Shown here: one piece after another, positions 25,312 to 33,551 of the stretch
Position numbering within the stretch: position 1 is the first letter of the stretch
How the letters are laid out: every line of letters starts with the position of its first letter
NCBI RefSeq assembly: GCF_030441895.1
Contig: NZ_JARJAS010000005.1
Strand: one strand, 5' to 3'
DNA length: 64,000 bases
Origin: Enterococcus_D entomosocium
Lineage (GTDB): Bacteria > Bacillota > Bacilli > Lactobacillales > Enterococcaceae
The notes under the pieces: model-generated
The model's input: the letters and a program-made list of their open reading frames with translations, nothing else
Told to the model about the DNA's origin: nothing
Databases searched by the model: none
Made by a program: the position numbers and the translations under genes

Positions 25312-26856
25312 TTAATGGGAGAGCATTTCCTGTGCAATTTCTAATCCGCTCATCCCCGTTGGGTAATAGGTCGGCCAATGCTCCATTTCCTCTAGTAACG
25401 CTTCATGACTCTCGTTGCCAAAGTAGATATGGAAATGATGTGAAGCACCTGGTGCGATCATATGGTCGCTAAATTGGATATATTTGAACGCCGCATCTTC
25501 ATCGGTGCTTTCAAATAAGAAGCGTACGCCACGATTACCAGCTGAGTAGTTCAAAACCTCTTTGCCAGTATACACATACTTAGCTTCTTTCTCTGTACCA
25601 TCATCAAAAATAAATGTCATTGTATTGTCTGTGATCTTGATCTGAGCAACATCCGTTTGATACCCTGTCGTATAATACTCTTTGTATTCGTCAGCCGTCA
25701 TTTTCTTGTCCATTTTTGCTTTATAATCAAACACTTGATCCAATGTTCCGTCTTGTAAAAATGGGTAAACGGATTGCCAGTCTCCTGCCCAGTCAGATAA
25801 AGGACGGTCTTGTACATCGGCATCCTCAAAGTAGCCGTTATAAACTGTTTTTTCTTTTTCGGCTTCAGCCATTTCTTTGTCATTTGCTACATCGGTGGTT
25901 TTTCTCAAGGCATCGCGGTTTTGCTCCATAATTGAAATGTAGTCTTCCCCGTTATCCATCTGCTCTTGGGTCAAGCCTTCTAATGGATTCAAAACAGCCA
26001 GTTCGACTCCTGCTTCTGACGCTAACGTCCGGGCAATGCTGTCTTTGGCATTTTCTTCAAAATAGATCGTCTGAATGCCTGTTTCTTGAACGAACTCTTT
26101 TAGTTCTGCGATCCGTGAAGCGGAAGGCTCTTCACTTGGTGAAAGACCGGAGATCGGAACTTGGGTCAATCCGTATTCTAAAGCTAAATAACCAAAAGCG
26201 GCGTGCTGCGTTACAAAATGATTTTGCGCCGGATTGCTAAATGCTTCTTCATACGATTCATGAAGATCTTGTAACTGTGCTAAATAATTTGCAGCATTTT
26301 CAGCAAAGGCTGTCGCTTTCGCTGGATAAGCCTCACTCAACTGGTCACGGATCGCCTCTACTTGTTTCATGGCTAAGCTTGGGGCTAACCAGACATGGGG
26401 ATCTAATTCATGAGAATGACCATCATCGTCGTGGTCATGATCGTGATCGTGGTCGTGGTCATCGTCACCGGGTAACAGGACCATTCCTTCTGTGGCTTTA
26501 ACCACTGTCACATCCCCGTCATTTAACGTGGCTTCAATCGAAGGAACCCACATTTCCATGTTCTCGTTGTTGTAGACGAAAACATCCGCATCTTGGATCT
26601 TTGCCATATCTTTTGCAGAAGGTTCATAATCGTGGGAATCAGTGCCCGCGGGCATCAATAATTCAACCTCCCCTTCATCCCCTACAACTTGACGAGTAAA
26701 ATCATACATCGGATAAAACGTAGCCATGACCTGGATTTGTTCATTATCAGAAGCAGCGTTGCCTGATTGTTCAGTTGCATCAGAGCCTCCTTGTCCACAG
26801 GCCGCCAAAGCTAGGGCTACTGTTGATAACATCGTTATTTTAAAAAACTTCTTCAT
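25312..26856 (-). CDS. adcA: Zinc-binding lipoprotein AdcA with C-terminal ZinT domain
   Basis: Zinc ABC transporter substrate-binding protein, 514 residues. A lipoprotein signal peptide ends at LAACG (Cys about 21). The ZnuA-like domain (about 30-320) contains a His/Asp-rich loop (HDHDHDHDHDDD, about 130-145) and metal ligands in DPHVWLAP and FVTQHAAFGY. A ZinT/YodA domain follows (about 330-514) with ASHHFHIYFG. Translation from 26856 is supported by AAAGGAG. The permease and ATPase (adcB, adcC) are not adjacent, so it is an orphan binding protein here. Two Zur-like sites lie upstream. Confidence 0.92.
   Translation of the reverse strand: MKKFFKITMLSTVALALAACGQGGSDATEQSGNAASDNEQIQVMATFYPMYDFTRQVVGDEGEVELLMPAGTDSHDYEPSAKDMAKIQDADVFVYNNENMEMWVPSIEATLNDGDVTVVKATEGMVLLPGDDDHDHDHDHDHDDDGHSHELDPHVWLAPSLAMKQVEAIRDQLSEAYPAKATAFAENAANYLAQLQDLHESYEEAFSNPAQNHFVTQHAAFGYLALEYGLTQVPISGLSPSEEPSASRIAELKEFVQETGIQTIYFEENAKDSIARTLASEAGVELAVLNPLEGLTQEQMDNGEDYISIMEQNRDALRKTTDVANDKEMAEAEKEKTVYNGYFEDADVQDRPLSDWAGDWQSVYPFLQDGTLDQVFDYKAKMDKKMTADEYKEYYTTGYQTDVAQIKITDNTMTFIFDDGTEKEAKYVYTGKEVLNYSAGNRGVRFLFESTDEDAAFKYIQFSDHMIAPGASHHFHIYFGNESHEALLEEMEHWPTYYPTGMSGLEIAQEMLSH
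26399..26464 (-). repeat. His/Asp codon repeat in adcA
   Basis: Tandem CAT/CAC-GAC/GAT codons encode the alternating His-Asp loop of AdcA. Such a tract can vary in length by slippage; its metal-capture role is known for the family. Confidence 0.7.
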
Positions 26857-26914
26857 TTTCAAAATACACTCCTTTTTATTTTTCCATATTTCCTTTTCCT
26901 CGGCAAAACACTGA

Positions 26915-26932
26915 TAAATCAATTACGATTTA
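26915..26932. promoter_or_regulatory. Zur-like half/partial operator upstream of adcA
   Basis: TAAATC-N6-GATTTA containing ATTACGATTTA, the right half of the Bacillus-type Zur box; the left half is shortened. Confidence 0.45.
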
Positions 26933-26940
26933 CAAAAACA

Positions 26941-26959
26941 AAACGTAACGTTTACGTTT
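26941..26959. promoter_or_regulatory. Zur/Fur-like inverted repeat upstream of adcA
   Basis: AAACGTAA-N3-TTACGTTT, an 8-3-8 perfect inverted repeat about 85 bases before the adcA start. Together with the neighbouring half-site it suggests zinc-dependent repression. Confidence 0.5.
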
Positions 26960-27184
26960 TACCATCGGTTTTCTACTTTACACAACTATTTACCCCTTGT
27001 CAACAGCTTTTCAATATGTTTTTTTATATGTAAAAACTTTCATATGTACCACTGCTGATATCATTATTAACTTACTGAATGGATCGGTTGATTCGGCAAC
27101 AATCGGCAAATGACGAAAATTGCTATCTATTGTCCTTTGTCGCCTCCTGTGCTACACTCGAGGGGTAATTGAATACAAGATTAT

Positions 27185-27268
27185 CCACTAGGGGCGCTTT
27201 ATGCTGAGATAGACGTATGTCTGGTCCCTTAGAACCTGATTTGGTTAGTACCAACGTAGGGAAGTGGC
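27185..27268 (+). ncRNA. TPP riboswitch (THI element)
   Basis: Contains the conserved CTGAGAT (27204-27210), the CCCTTAGAACCTGAT block, GGTTAGTACC, and CGTAGGGAAGTGG, which pairs with the opening CCACTA to form P1. It is followed by an intrinsic terminator at 27284-27338, so thiamine pyrophosphate should stop transcription before ykoF. This is the main content of the gap between adcA and ykoF. Confidence 0.95.
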
Positions 27269-27283
27269 AGCGCATGATTTTTC

Positions 27284-27338
27284 GCGTTCCCATTTTTTCT
27301 GTCTACGTGTGGATAGAAAAAGGAGGAACGCTTTTTTT
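27284..27338 (+). terminator. Expression-platform terminator of the TPP riboswitch
   Basis: Stem GCGTTCC / GGAACGC enclosing a second TTTTCT/AGAAAA pairing, followed by T7. Confidence 0.8.
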
Positions 27339-27373
27339 GTAGACAGAAAAACCATCGAGAGGAGAAGAGAAAA

Positions 27374-27997
27374 ATGACAAATGAACCAATCGCCTGTGCG
27401 GCAGATGGGATCGATATCACGGGGTGCCGAGTTAGCTTGTACCCAATGAAAGACCATTTCGCGCAACAAATTTTAACAAGTATCGAAAAAACGAATACGA
27501 GCGCTGTTTGGCAGCAGACCGATCTGTTCAGTACCCTTTTTCGAGGGGAAGCACCTAGTGTCATAGACGCAGCAGAGGCGCTATTTATCAACGCCTACGA
27601 ATCAAAGACACACCTCGTGGGTGAGTTCACTTTTTCCAAAGGCTGTCCCGGAGACACTGCGGGTGACACATTCTTGAATGGCGAACAGGCGCAACCCAAT
27701 AAAGGAAAGAACCTTGCGAATGGTGACTTTTTGGTTGATTGCAAATATTCGTTTTACGTATTTGGCGAAAATCATTATATGGAAGAAATCGCCACGATCG
27801 TCCAACTGGCAGAGACTCATGGCTTGAGCCCTCGTTCCGCTCACTATGTGACGATGCTGACCGGATCAGCAAGCCAACTCTTTGCGTATTTTGAAGCCGC
27901 ATTAGCTTATGCCCATGACCATCTCCCCCACTATGTTCTGGAAGCGACTGTTTCGGTCAATAGCCCTTCAAAAAAGGAGGCGATGCCACATGACTAA
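27374..27997 (+). CDS. ykoF: YkoF-like thiamine/HMP-binding protein
   Basis: Soluble protein of 207 residues with two tandem ferredoxin-like halves (about 12-90 and 115-195), as in Bacillus YkoF, which binds thiamine precursors. The motifs CRVSLYPMKDHF and the second-half DCKYSFYVFGENHYMEEI are recognisable. It is the first gene after the TPP riboswitch and its stop overlaps the ykoE start by eight bases. Confidence 0.9.
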   Translation: MTNEPIACAADGIDITGCRVSLYPMKDHFAQQILTSIEKTNTSAVWQQTDLFSTLFRGEAPSVIDAAEALFINAYESKTHLVGEFTFSKGCPGDTAGDTFLNGEQAQPNKGKNLANGDFLVDCKYSFYVFGENHYMEEIATIVQLAETHGLSPRSAHYVTMLTGSASQLFAYFEAALAYAHDHLPHYVLEATVSVNSPSKKEAMPHD

Positions 27998-28592
27998 GTG
28001 GGCTTTGAAAGATGTCATCATGGTAGGAATTGCTTCGTTGATTTTTGGCGTGATCTATCTTGGGGCTGTCCATTTCGGATTGTTGTTAGGTACGCTTCTA
28101 ACGCCCTTTGGTTTATCTGTCTTAGCCAATGAGTTTATCTTTGGTGTTTGGTTCATGGCGGCAGCTTTTGCCGGATATGTGCTACGTAAGCCGGGAGCAG
28201 CTACGATCACTGAAATGATTGCGGCTCTTTTAGAAGTGTTTATGGGAAATTTTTATGGACCTATCATTTTTATTAGCGGTTTTGTACAGGGGATCGGAAC
28301 AGAAGCCGGCTTTGCATTAGGCCGCTACCGACGCTACGGGTGGTTCCCTTTAGTTACTGGAGCCGTGGGCGCCACGATCACGAGTTTTCTTTGGGGAATC
28401 ATTCGGTCAAATTTCATTAACCTACAATGGCAGTTGCTGTTGGCGATCTTTCTTATTCGCTTGCTTTCTTCGTTATTCTTTTCAGCCTTTTTAGTGAAGA
28501 TCGTCTGTGACCACCTGACACGGATGGGGGTTCTCAACAGTTACCCCATTGCTGAAGATCAAACGGTCATCGTCAAACGGAAAACCGCATGA
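27990..28592 (+). CDS. ykoE: ECF transporter S component YkoE (HMP/thiamine precursor)
   Basis: Membrane substrate-binding subunit, 200 residues, about six hydrophobic segments. EMIAALLEVFMGNFYGP and GIGTEAGFALGRYRRYG are characteristic of YkoE. The longer frame from 27909 is rejected: AAAAGGAGG just precedes the ATG at 27990. It works with the ykoD ATPase and ykoC T-component to import hydroxymethylpyrimidine or thiamine. Confidence 0.92.
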   Translation: MTKWALKDVIMVGIASLIFGVIYLGAVHFGLLLGTLLTPFGLSVLANEFIFGVWFMAAAFAGYVLRKPGAATITEMIAALLEVFMGNFYGPIIFISGFVQGIGTEAGFALGRYRRYGWFPLVTGAVGATITSFLWGIIRSNFINLQWQLLLAIFLIRLLSSLFFSAFLVKIVCDHLTRMGVLNSYPIAEDQTVIVKRKTA

Positions 28593-30001
28593 GCCTGTCG
28601 GTAAAAAACGGCAGTTTTTTGGTGGATCAAAAGCGACTTGAATTGACTCTGTCTTTGGCCCCTGGTGAAACAAAAGGGATTTATGGTGCTTCAGGAACAG
28701 GAAAAAGCACCCTTTTCCATCTCTTAGCGGGACTAAATGAGAAGGGGTTTGATGGAGGGACGTATACGATTGACGGCCAAACGATGAACCAGCTTTCCAT
28801 CCGGGAAAGAAGCACGTCCGTCAGCTTATTGTTTCAAAATCCTGATATGCAATTTTGCATGGCAACACCTCGAGAAGAGTTGCTTTTCTGTTTAGAGAAT
28901 CAATGTATTCCCCAAAAAGACATGCCAAACAAAGTGGCTGAAGCTTTGGCATTTTGCGAGATTACTCACCTTGCTGATCAACCTTTCACGACCTTGTCTG
29001 GTGGTGAAAAACAGTTAGCCGCATTGGCTTGTTGTCTGATATTAAAAAGTCGATACTTGCTTTTGGACGAACCCTTTGCCAATTTGGATTCGGACACAAG
29101 TCAAAAAGTCATACGAAAACTGCAGCAAATCCAACACAAAAATGCTCTTGGTATTTTATTGATCGATCATCAAATCAAAGAGACCGCTAACTGGGTCGAT
29201 GAGTGGCTGCTGATTGAAGAGGAATTCAGAACGATCAATCAAGCAGCGCTCCGCCAACTTGATCAGCACCTACGCAAGTCGCTGCCGCTTGTGAACATTA
29301 AATCGACTTCTAACGAAAAACGGCTTTCATTTCAAAATTTCCGATTACCCATCCGAAACCATGAAATTGTTTTCCCAGATCTTGCCTTTGATAAGGGCTC
29401 ACTGATTGGAATCACTGGACGTAGCGGCAGCGGCAAGTCTTCGTTTTTAAAAGCTATTTTACAGCAGCAGGCCTATAAGGGGGATATTTTTTTGGCAGGT
29501 AAACCAATCAAGAAGTATCCGTCACCTTTTCGCTCCATCAGTTGGATCATGCAAAATCCGCAAGACCAATTTTTGGCAGCTACCGTTGCGCAAGAGCTTA
29601 GCCAAGGAAGCGCCCCGACCGAGAGCGACAAACTACTCGAAAAATTGCGTCTGCAAAACAAGAGTGCCCAGTCGCCTTTTCTACTCAGTCAAGGACAGCA
29701 ACGGCGCTTGGCTGTTGCCTCCTTACTGCAGCGCCCGGTCGACCTACTGCTAGTAGACGAGCCGACATATGGTCAAGATGTCACACAAGCTTGGCAGATC
29801 ATGGAGCTATTAGCTGCTAAAGCAACCACTGGCACGTTAGTTTTGATCGTTAGTCACGATGTCTTATTGTTGCAACAGTTTTGCTCGCAAATCATTGATT
29901 TCAATTGCTATCAAAAGGAGGTCGCAGATGCGTACACTCAATCCCACTGTCAAGTTATTCGCCATTTTAGGACTCGCCTTAGTGGTTTCTTTTCAAAATA
30001 A
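28589..30001 (+). CDS. ykoD: ECF transporter double ATPase YkoD
   Basis: Energy-coupling ATPase of 470 residues with two fused ABC domains. Domain 1 (about 1-220) has Walker A GASGTGKST, signature LSGGEKQLAAL and Walker B LLLDEPFANLD. Domain 2 (about 240-445) has Walker A GRSGSGKSS, signature LSQGQQRRLAV and Walker B LLLVDEPTYGQD. Start overlaps the ykoE stop by four bases (ATGA). Its last 24 codons overlap the ykoC start by 74 bases, an unusually long overlap for this operon. Confidence 0.92.
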   Translation: MSLSVKNGSFLVDQKRLELTLSLAPGETKGIYGASGTGKSTLFHLLAGLNEKGFDGGTYTIDGQTMNQLSIRERSTSVSLLFQNPDMQFCMATPREELLFCLENQCIPQKDMPNKVAEALAFCEITHLADQPFTTLSGGEKQLAALACCLILKSRYLLLDEPFANLDSDTSQKVIRKLQQIQHKNALGILLIDHQIKETANWVDEWLLIEEEFRTINQAALRQLDQHLRKSLPLVNIKSTSNEKRLSFQNFRLPIRNHEIVFPDLAFDKGSLIGITGRSGSGKSSFLKAILQQQAYKGDIFLAGKPIKKYPSPFRSISWIMQNPQDQFLAATVAQELSQGSAPTESDKLLEKLRLQNKSAQSPFLLSQGQQRRLAVASLLQRPVDLLLVDEPTYGQDVTQAWQIMELLAAKATTGTLVLIVSHDVLLLQQFCSQIIDFNCYQKEVADAYTQSHCQVIRHFRTRLSGFFSK

Positions 30002-30608
30002 TTTCAGATTGAATTTATTGCTCTCTGTCCTATTCTTCGTTATTACTGTAAAAGAGCGCTCCTTGAAAAAAAGTCTTTTGCTCTTTTCTGCATTGACATT
30101 GGCAGCTGTAGGGGTCTTTTTCACTGGTCTCCTTTACTATCAAGACCATCAAGGCGATCCCTCCTCAACGACAGCTATTCACTATGGGCTTGACATGGCG
30201 AGCCGTATCTACTGCTTCGGTATTCTGGGCAGTTCCTTCAGTGTGACGACCACGATCAATGAATTGATTTATTCGCTGCAGCAACAGCTGCATCTACCTG
30301 CCGTTTTTGCGTACGGTCTGCTCGCTGCGTTTCAAATTGCTCCGATCATTCCAGCAGAGTATCAAAACATCCGCAATAGCATGCGTTCCAGAGGAATCTC
30401 AGTCAATTCGTTTTCTTTCAAAATGTTGATTCCTTTACTCGTCAAATCCATTCGCTGGTCCGAACTTTTGGCGACGGCAATGCTTTCAAGAGGTTTCGAC
30501 GGTGAAGGAAAGCGAACTTATGCCAAGACATTTCGAATCACTTTTATGGATACGCTGTTTTTATCCTTATGTTTGATGGTGGGACTTGGCGGAACACTCA
30601 TCCTATAA
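29928..30608 (+). CDS. ykoC: ECF transporter T component YkoC
   Basis: Transmembrane coupling subunit of 226 residues with about five spans. The conserved ECF-T coupling helices contain SMRSRGI and MLSRGFDGEGKR. AAAAGGAGG precedes ATG 29928, which is chosen over the earlier frame opening at 29859. Final gene of the thiamine-precursor operon, followed by a strong terminator. Confidence 0.92.
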   Translation: MRTLNPTVKLFAILGLALVVSFQNNFRLNLLLSVLFFVITVKERSLKKSLLLFSALTLAAVGVFFTGLLYYQDHQGDPSSTTAIHYGLDMASRIYCFGILGSSFSVTTTINELIYSLQQQLHLPAVFAYGLLAAFQIAPIIPAEYQNIRNSMRSRGISVNSFSFKMLIPLLVKSIRWSELLATAMLSRGFDGEGKRTYAKTFRITFMDTLFLSLCLMVGLGGTLIL

Positions 30609-30621
30609 AGGGGAAAGAGAC

Positions 30622-30660
30622 AAAAAGACAAAGAAACGTAAGTGTTTCTTTGTCTTTTTT
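30622..30660. terminator. Terminator between ykoC and the signal-peptidase-like gene
   Basis: Sixteen-base stem AAAAAGACAAAGAAAC / GTTTCTTTGTCTTTTT with T-runs on both strands, serving two convergent genes. Confidence 0.9.
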
Positions 30661-30670
30661 CATTGATTTA

Positions 30671-31189
30671 TTAAGAAGTGATCGTCTTTTTTACTGAGCC
30701 AGATTTGATTTGGTAAAACGTAACAAACATCGTCGTTGCTAATATATACAAGGCGAAAAGAAGATACATGTTTTTAAACAGCTGGATCGTCGTTTGGTTC
30801 AACCAGGCCCCTACTTTGGGAATATAAAATATCGGCTGGCCAATCAATTGACTTTTTTGAATTTCGTTTGGTTCCATCTGATTTTGATTGTCGCCAATGG
30901 TGTAGAGCACCGATTGATTTTCCCCAACCGCAACGATTCGCCGCGTCCGCATCTGTCTACCTTGATCAACATAATACGTTACTTCGTTGCCAACCACTAA
31001 ATTATCTTCAGAAGCTTTTTTTACAAAAAGGAGTGTCCCTTCAGAATATGTCGGTTCCATTGCATCACTAGCAACAATAGCCATTGTGAAACCAAACGCA
31101 TGTGGGATCACCACAATTAGTACAGACAGCAGCATGAACATCAGTACAAAAAGTGAGAGCATGATACTTTGTTTTGGAAAAAGCTTCAT
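30671..31189 (-). CDS. Signal peptidase I-like (SipW type) protein lacking catalytic residues
   Basis: Membrane protein of 172 residues with the SipW/ER-type signal peptidase layout: N-terminal span (about 9-33), extracytoplasmic beta domain, and a C-terminal span (about 141-160). Box B reads VASDAMEPTY where active enzymes have SGSMEPT, so the nucleophile Ser is Ala (codon GCA, one change from TCA). Box D reads RTRRIVAVG where active members have THRIV, so the general-base His is Arg. Box E keeps GDN. Frame and length are intact, arguing against simple decay. It may be a chaperone-like pseudo-peptidase, as known for pilus-locus SipA of Streptococcus. Divergent from the sensor gene. Confidence 0.8.
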   Translation of the reverse strand: MKLFPKQSIMLSLFVLMFMLLSVLIVVIPHAFGFTMAIVASDAMEPTYSEGTLLFVKKASEDNLVVGNEVTYYVDQGRQMRTRRIVAVGENQSVLYTIGDNQNQMEPNEIQKSQLIGQPIFYIPKVGAWLNQTTIQLFKNMYLLFALYILATTMFVTFYQIKSGSVKKTITS

Positions 31190-31367
31190 TTTCTATTCTC
31201 CTTCTAAACCTCAGTTTCTTTTATGATTCTATAACATAACTCTATTTTTTTCAAATATTTAAAAACGTTTCATTGAATTTTTATACGAAGATTACTCGAT
31301 TATTATTTGACTTTATTTAATTATTTATATTATGCTAAAGGCGATTAAAAAACAGAGGAGAAAAAGT

Positions 31368-33209
31368 ATGCCTTTTTTAAATAACAAGTTTTTTTTAAAG
31401 CGTTGGATTCCCTTCATCCTTCTGGTCCTATTTTTACTGGGAAGTATTGTCTTTTTTCTCGTTCTTTTTTTATTCCCAACTTCTGATATCCATGCAGTGG
31501 AGAAAAAGGAAGACTGGATTTTCTATGCTGAGGACAATCCCGAATCTACTTTTATTAGCCGTTATGTGAAACATTTACCTAGTGTAAAAGCCAATGATCG
31601 TTTTGTGATGAAGCGAAAAATGACCAACGATTATAAATACCCTACAATGTTACTAATTGGCGATCATCAACACATGACTGTCTATCTCGATGATCAAGAA
31701 ATTTACACCAACGATGAGCCCAATGATCCACTGACTCTCAATCATCCAGGCAAAACATTGTCTTTTATCACCTTGCCTGAGGATTATGTTGGTAAAACCT
31801 TGAAAATATACGTGACTAGTCCTTTTGACACCTATTCTGGCTTCCCAGCAGAAGTCTTTTTTGGCCCTGCAAATGCACTGATCGGCTATGTCTTCAGTCT
31901 GTCAATTTTAAATATTTACATTCTTTTATTTACTGGTTTTATTTGTATCATCAATTTATTTTATGTCTTAGTTTCTTTTATCAATCAACGAAGGCTGAAA
32001 ATATCTTCTCTCTTATTCAGCGGCTTTGCCTTAACAGCAGGCTTGGAAGCGGGCTTCAGCGATATGCTTGGTGGACTACTGTTTCCCCCAATCGTCAACT
32101 CTGTAATGTTAAATATTCTTTCTATTATTACACCAATGTTTTTGATCGGCTTTTACTGCACGAATATGCATTTTATTCGCAAGTACTACCAGAAATGGTT
32201 ATACTTCCACTATTCATTCGGTCTGTTAGCGATACTTTTCGCACTTTTCCAAGCACAAAGTTTGCCCGTCATCATGAATTATATGTTCTTGTTGAATATT
32301 ACCAGTACCTTCATTACTTCTTTTGCAGCAATCTATGAAGCATTGAAAAAAAATCCTTTTTATGTCATTTGTGCGCCTTGGATCGTGATTGCGGCTATTG
32401 GTCATTGTTTCTTGTATATTCAGGATATTTTAGTTTTGCCACAATCTGATATCAATTGGCGTTCGATCATCTTTTTCTTATTAATTATCATTTTTACTTG
32501 CTACGGCTTCCTTGAACTCTTTTTTGCCAGCGAGGGTAAAAATAAGCAGATCGATACGGCAGACATCAAAGTGCGTTTATATGAGAACCAACAAGCGATC
32601 AGCCCTGAACAAACGCTAAAATGGCAGCAAGTTTTACGGACCATCAAACAAAGAACCCATACGGTCAAGGATATGTTAGAAGATCAGCAGTTGGCAGCGG
32701 CCTATGAAGGCCTTAGTGAGATTGAAGAACAGATCAAGCAGCAGTTAACGAGTCCTTCCGTTGAAAAAGAATCACTCACGACGATGCTGCTTGCTAATTA
32801 TAAACACACAGCTGCTCAAAAAAGGATCACCTTTGCCTGTGATGGCATCATAGAACCACTGGAACAATTGGCGGAAAATGATCGTCTATCCTTGATTGCT
32901 CATTGCCTAGAGTACGCCATCCGATACACTTGTGCGGTCACTGATCCTCAAAAGCGAAGACTCGCGTTGAGGGTGAATGACACGAACGGCCAGTTGCATA
33001 TCGACTGCCAAATGCCGCTTCTCTCAAATGAAGAAGCAGAAAAACTACAGAACAATGAAACCAAACGACAGGCGATGCAGGCTGACATGCAAATGCTAGA
33101 ACAACTTTGTTTAGCCTACCAAGGAAGTATCCGGATTGAAGAAACTGACGGGCTTCACCTCTTGCATTTGACACTTAGGGCGAAAATAGATCCGCTGTCT
33201 TTCGACTGA
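31368..33209 (+). CDS. Multi-span membrane sensor with degenerate AgrC/GHKL-like C-terminus
   Basis: Predicted membrane receptor of 613 residues. An N-terminal span (about 12-37) leads to an extracellular beta-rich, jelly-roll-like domain (about 45-170, VYLDDQEIYTNDEP). Seven or so spans follow (about 175-395), resembling 7TM-DISM receptors. The cytoplasmic part has a coiled-coil-like helix pair (about 410-470) and a GHKL-like fold (about 480-605). The expected phospho-acceptor RH is replaced near LRTIKQRTHTVKD, the N-box NLLDNA reads HCLEYAIR, and no GXG loop precedes LEQLCLAYQGSIRIEE. Hence probably not a kinase. GAGGAG fixes the ATG at 31368 rather than 31332. No response regulator is adjacent. 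Confidence 0.7.
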   Translation: MPFLNNKFFLKRWIPFILLVLFLLGSIVFFLVLFLFPTSDIHAVEKKEDWIFYAEDNPESTFISRYVKHLPSVKANDRFVMKRKMTNDYKYPTMLLIGDHQHMTVYLDDQEIYTNDEPNDPLTLNHPGKTLSFITLPEDYVGKTLKIYVTSPFDTYSGFPAEVFFGPANALIGYVFSLSILNIYILLFTGFICIINLFYVLVSFINQRRLKISSLLFSGFALTAGLEAGFSDMLGGLLFPPIVNSVMLNILSIITPMFLIGFYCTNMHFIRKYYQKWLYFHYSFGLLAILFALFQAQSLPVIMNYMFLLNITSTFITSFAAIYEALKKNPFYVICAPWIVIAAIGHCFLYIQDILVLPQSDINWRSIIFFLLIIIFTCYGFLELFFASEGKNKQIDTADIKVRLYENQQAISPEQTLKWQQVLRTIKQRTHTVKDMLEDQQLAAAYEGLSEIEEQIKQQLTSPSVEKESLTTMLLANYKHTAAQKRITFACDGIIEPLEQLAENDRLSLIAHCLEYAIRYTCAVTDPQKRRLALRVNDTNGQLHIDCQMPLLSNEEAEKLQNNETKRQAMQADMQMLEQLCLAYQGSIRIEETDGLHLLHLTLRAKIDPLSFD

Positions 33210-33245
33210 CCGTCTTGCTACATTAGTTTTAAAGGAGCGATTTTA

Positions 33246-33285
33246 AGAAAAAGCGAAAAAACTCTTGCTTTTTTCGCTTTTTCGC
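33246..33285 (+). terminator. Terminator of the sensor gene
   Basis: A-rich stem AAAAAGCGAAAAA pairs with TTTTTCGCTTTTT, ending in T-rich sequence before the T-box leader. Confidence 0.75.
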
Positions 33286-33296
33286 TTTAGCATGAT

Positions 33297-33538
33297 AAAG
33301 AACAGCAACAAGCATTGGAATAGTAGTTTTATGATGGTCTTAGAGAGTCGATGGCAGCTGAAAAATCGACACCCACTGATAAAATGAACCTACCCAATGG
33401 CAATGACCGCAAAACGGTCGGTGGAAAGGCCTTATCCTTTACGAGTTGGATTATCCCGATAGATAATCAACAAAGGTGGTACCGCGAAATCCAAGCATTT
33501 CGTCCTTTTTTAGGACGAGATGCTTTTTTATTTTTTTA
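33297..33538 (+). ncRNA. T-box leader of proS
   Basis: Contains the diagnostic AAGGTGGTACCGCG (33473-33486) followed by an intrinsic terminator (GCATTTCGTCC / GGACGAGATGC with T-run, 33495-33530). Upstream is a Stem I region with a candidate Pro specifier codon CCT at 33389-33391. Uncharged tRNA-Pro should stabilise the antiterminator and switch proS on. This fills the gap before proS. Confidence 0.92.
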
Positions 33539-33551
33539 AGGAGGAAAAAGA

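Noticed and set aside
24236..25378. Extended 380-residue version of the pRiA4b-like protein
   Set aside because: The extra N-terminus overlaps the end of adcA and lacks a ribosome-binding site; TTG 25246 has one.
26399..26464. Short repeats near adcA as a CRISPR-like array
   Set aside because: They are His/Asp codons in frame within adcA with no spacers.
31943..32338. 131-codon plus-strand ORF
   Set aside because: Out-of-frame shadow inside the sensor gene.
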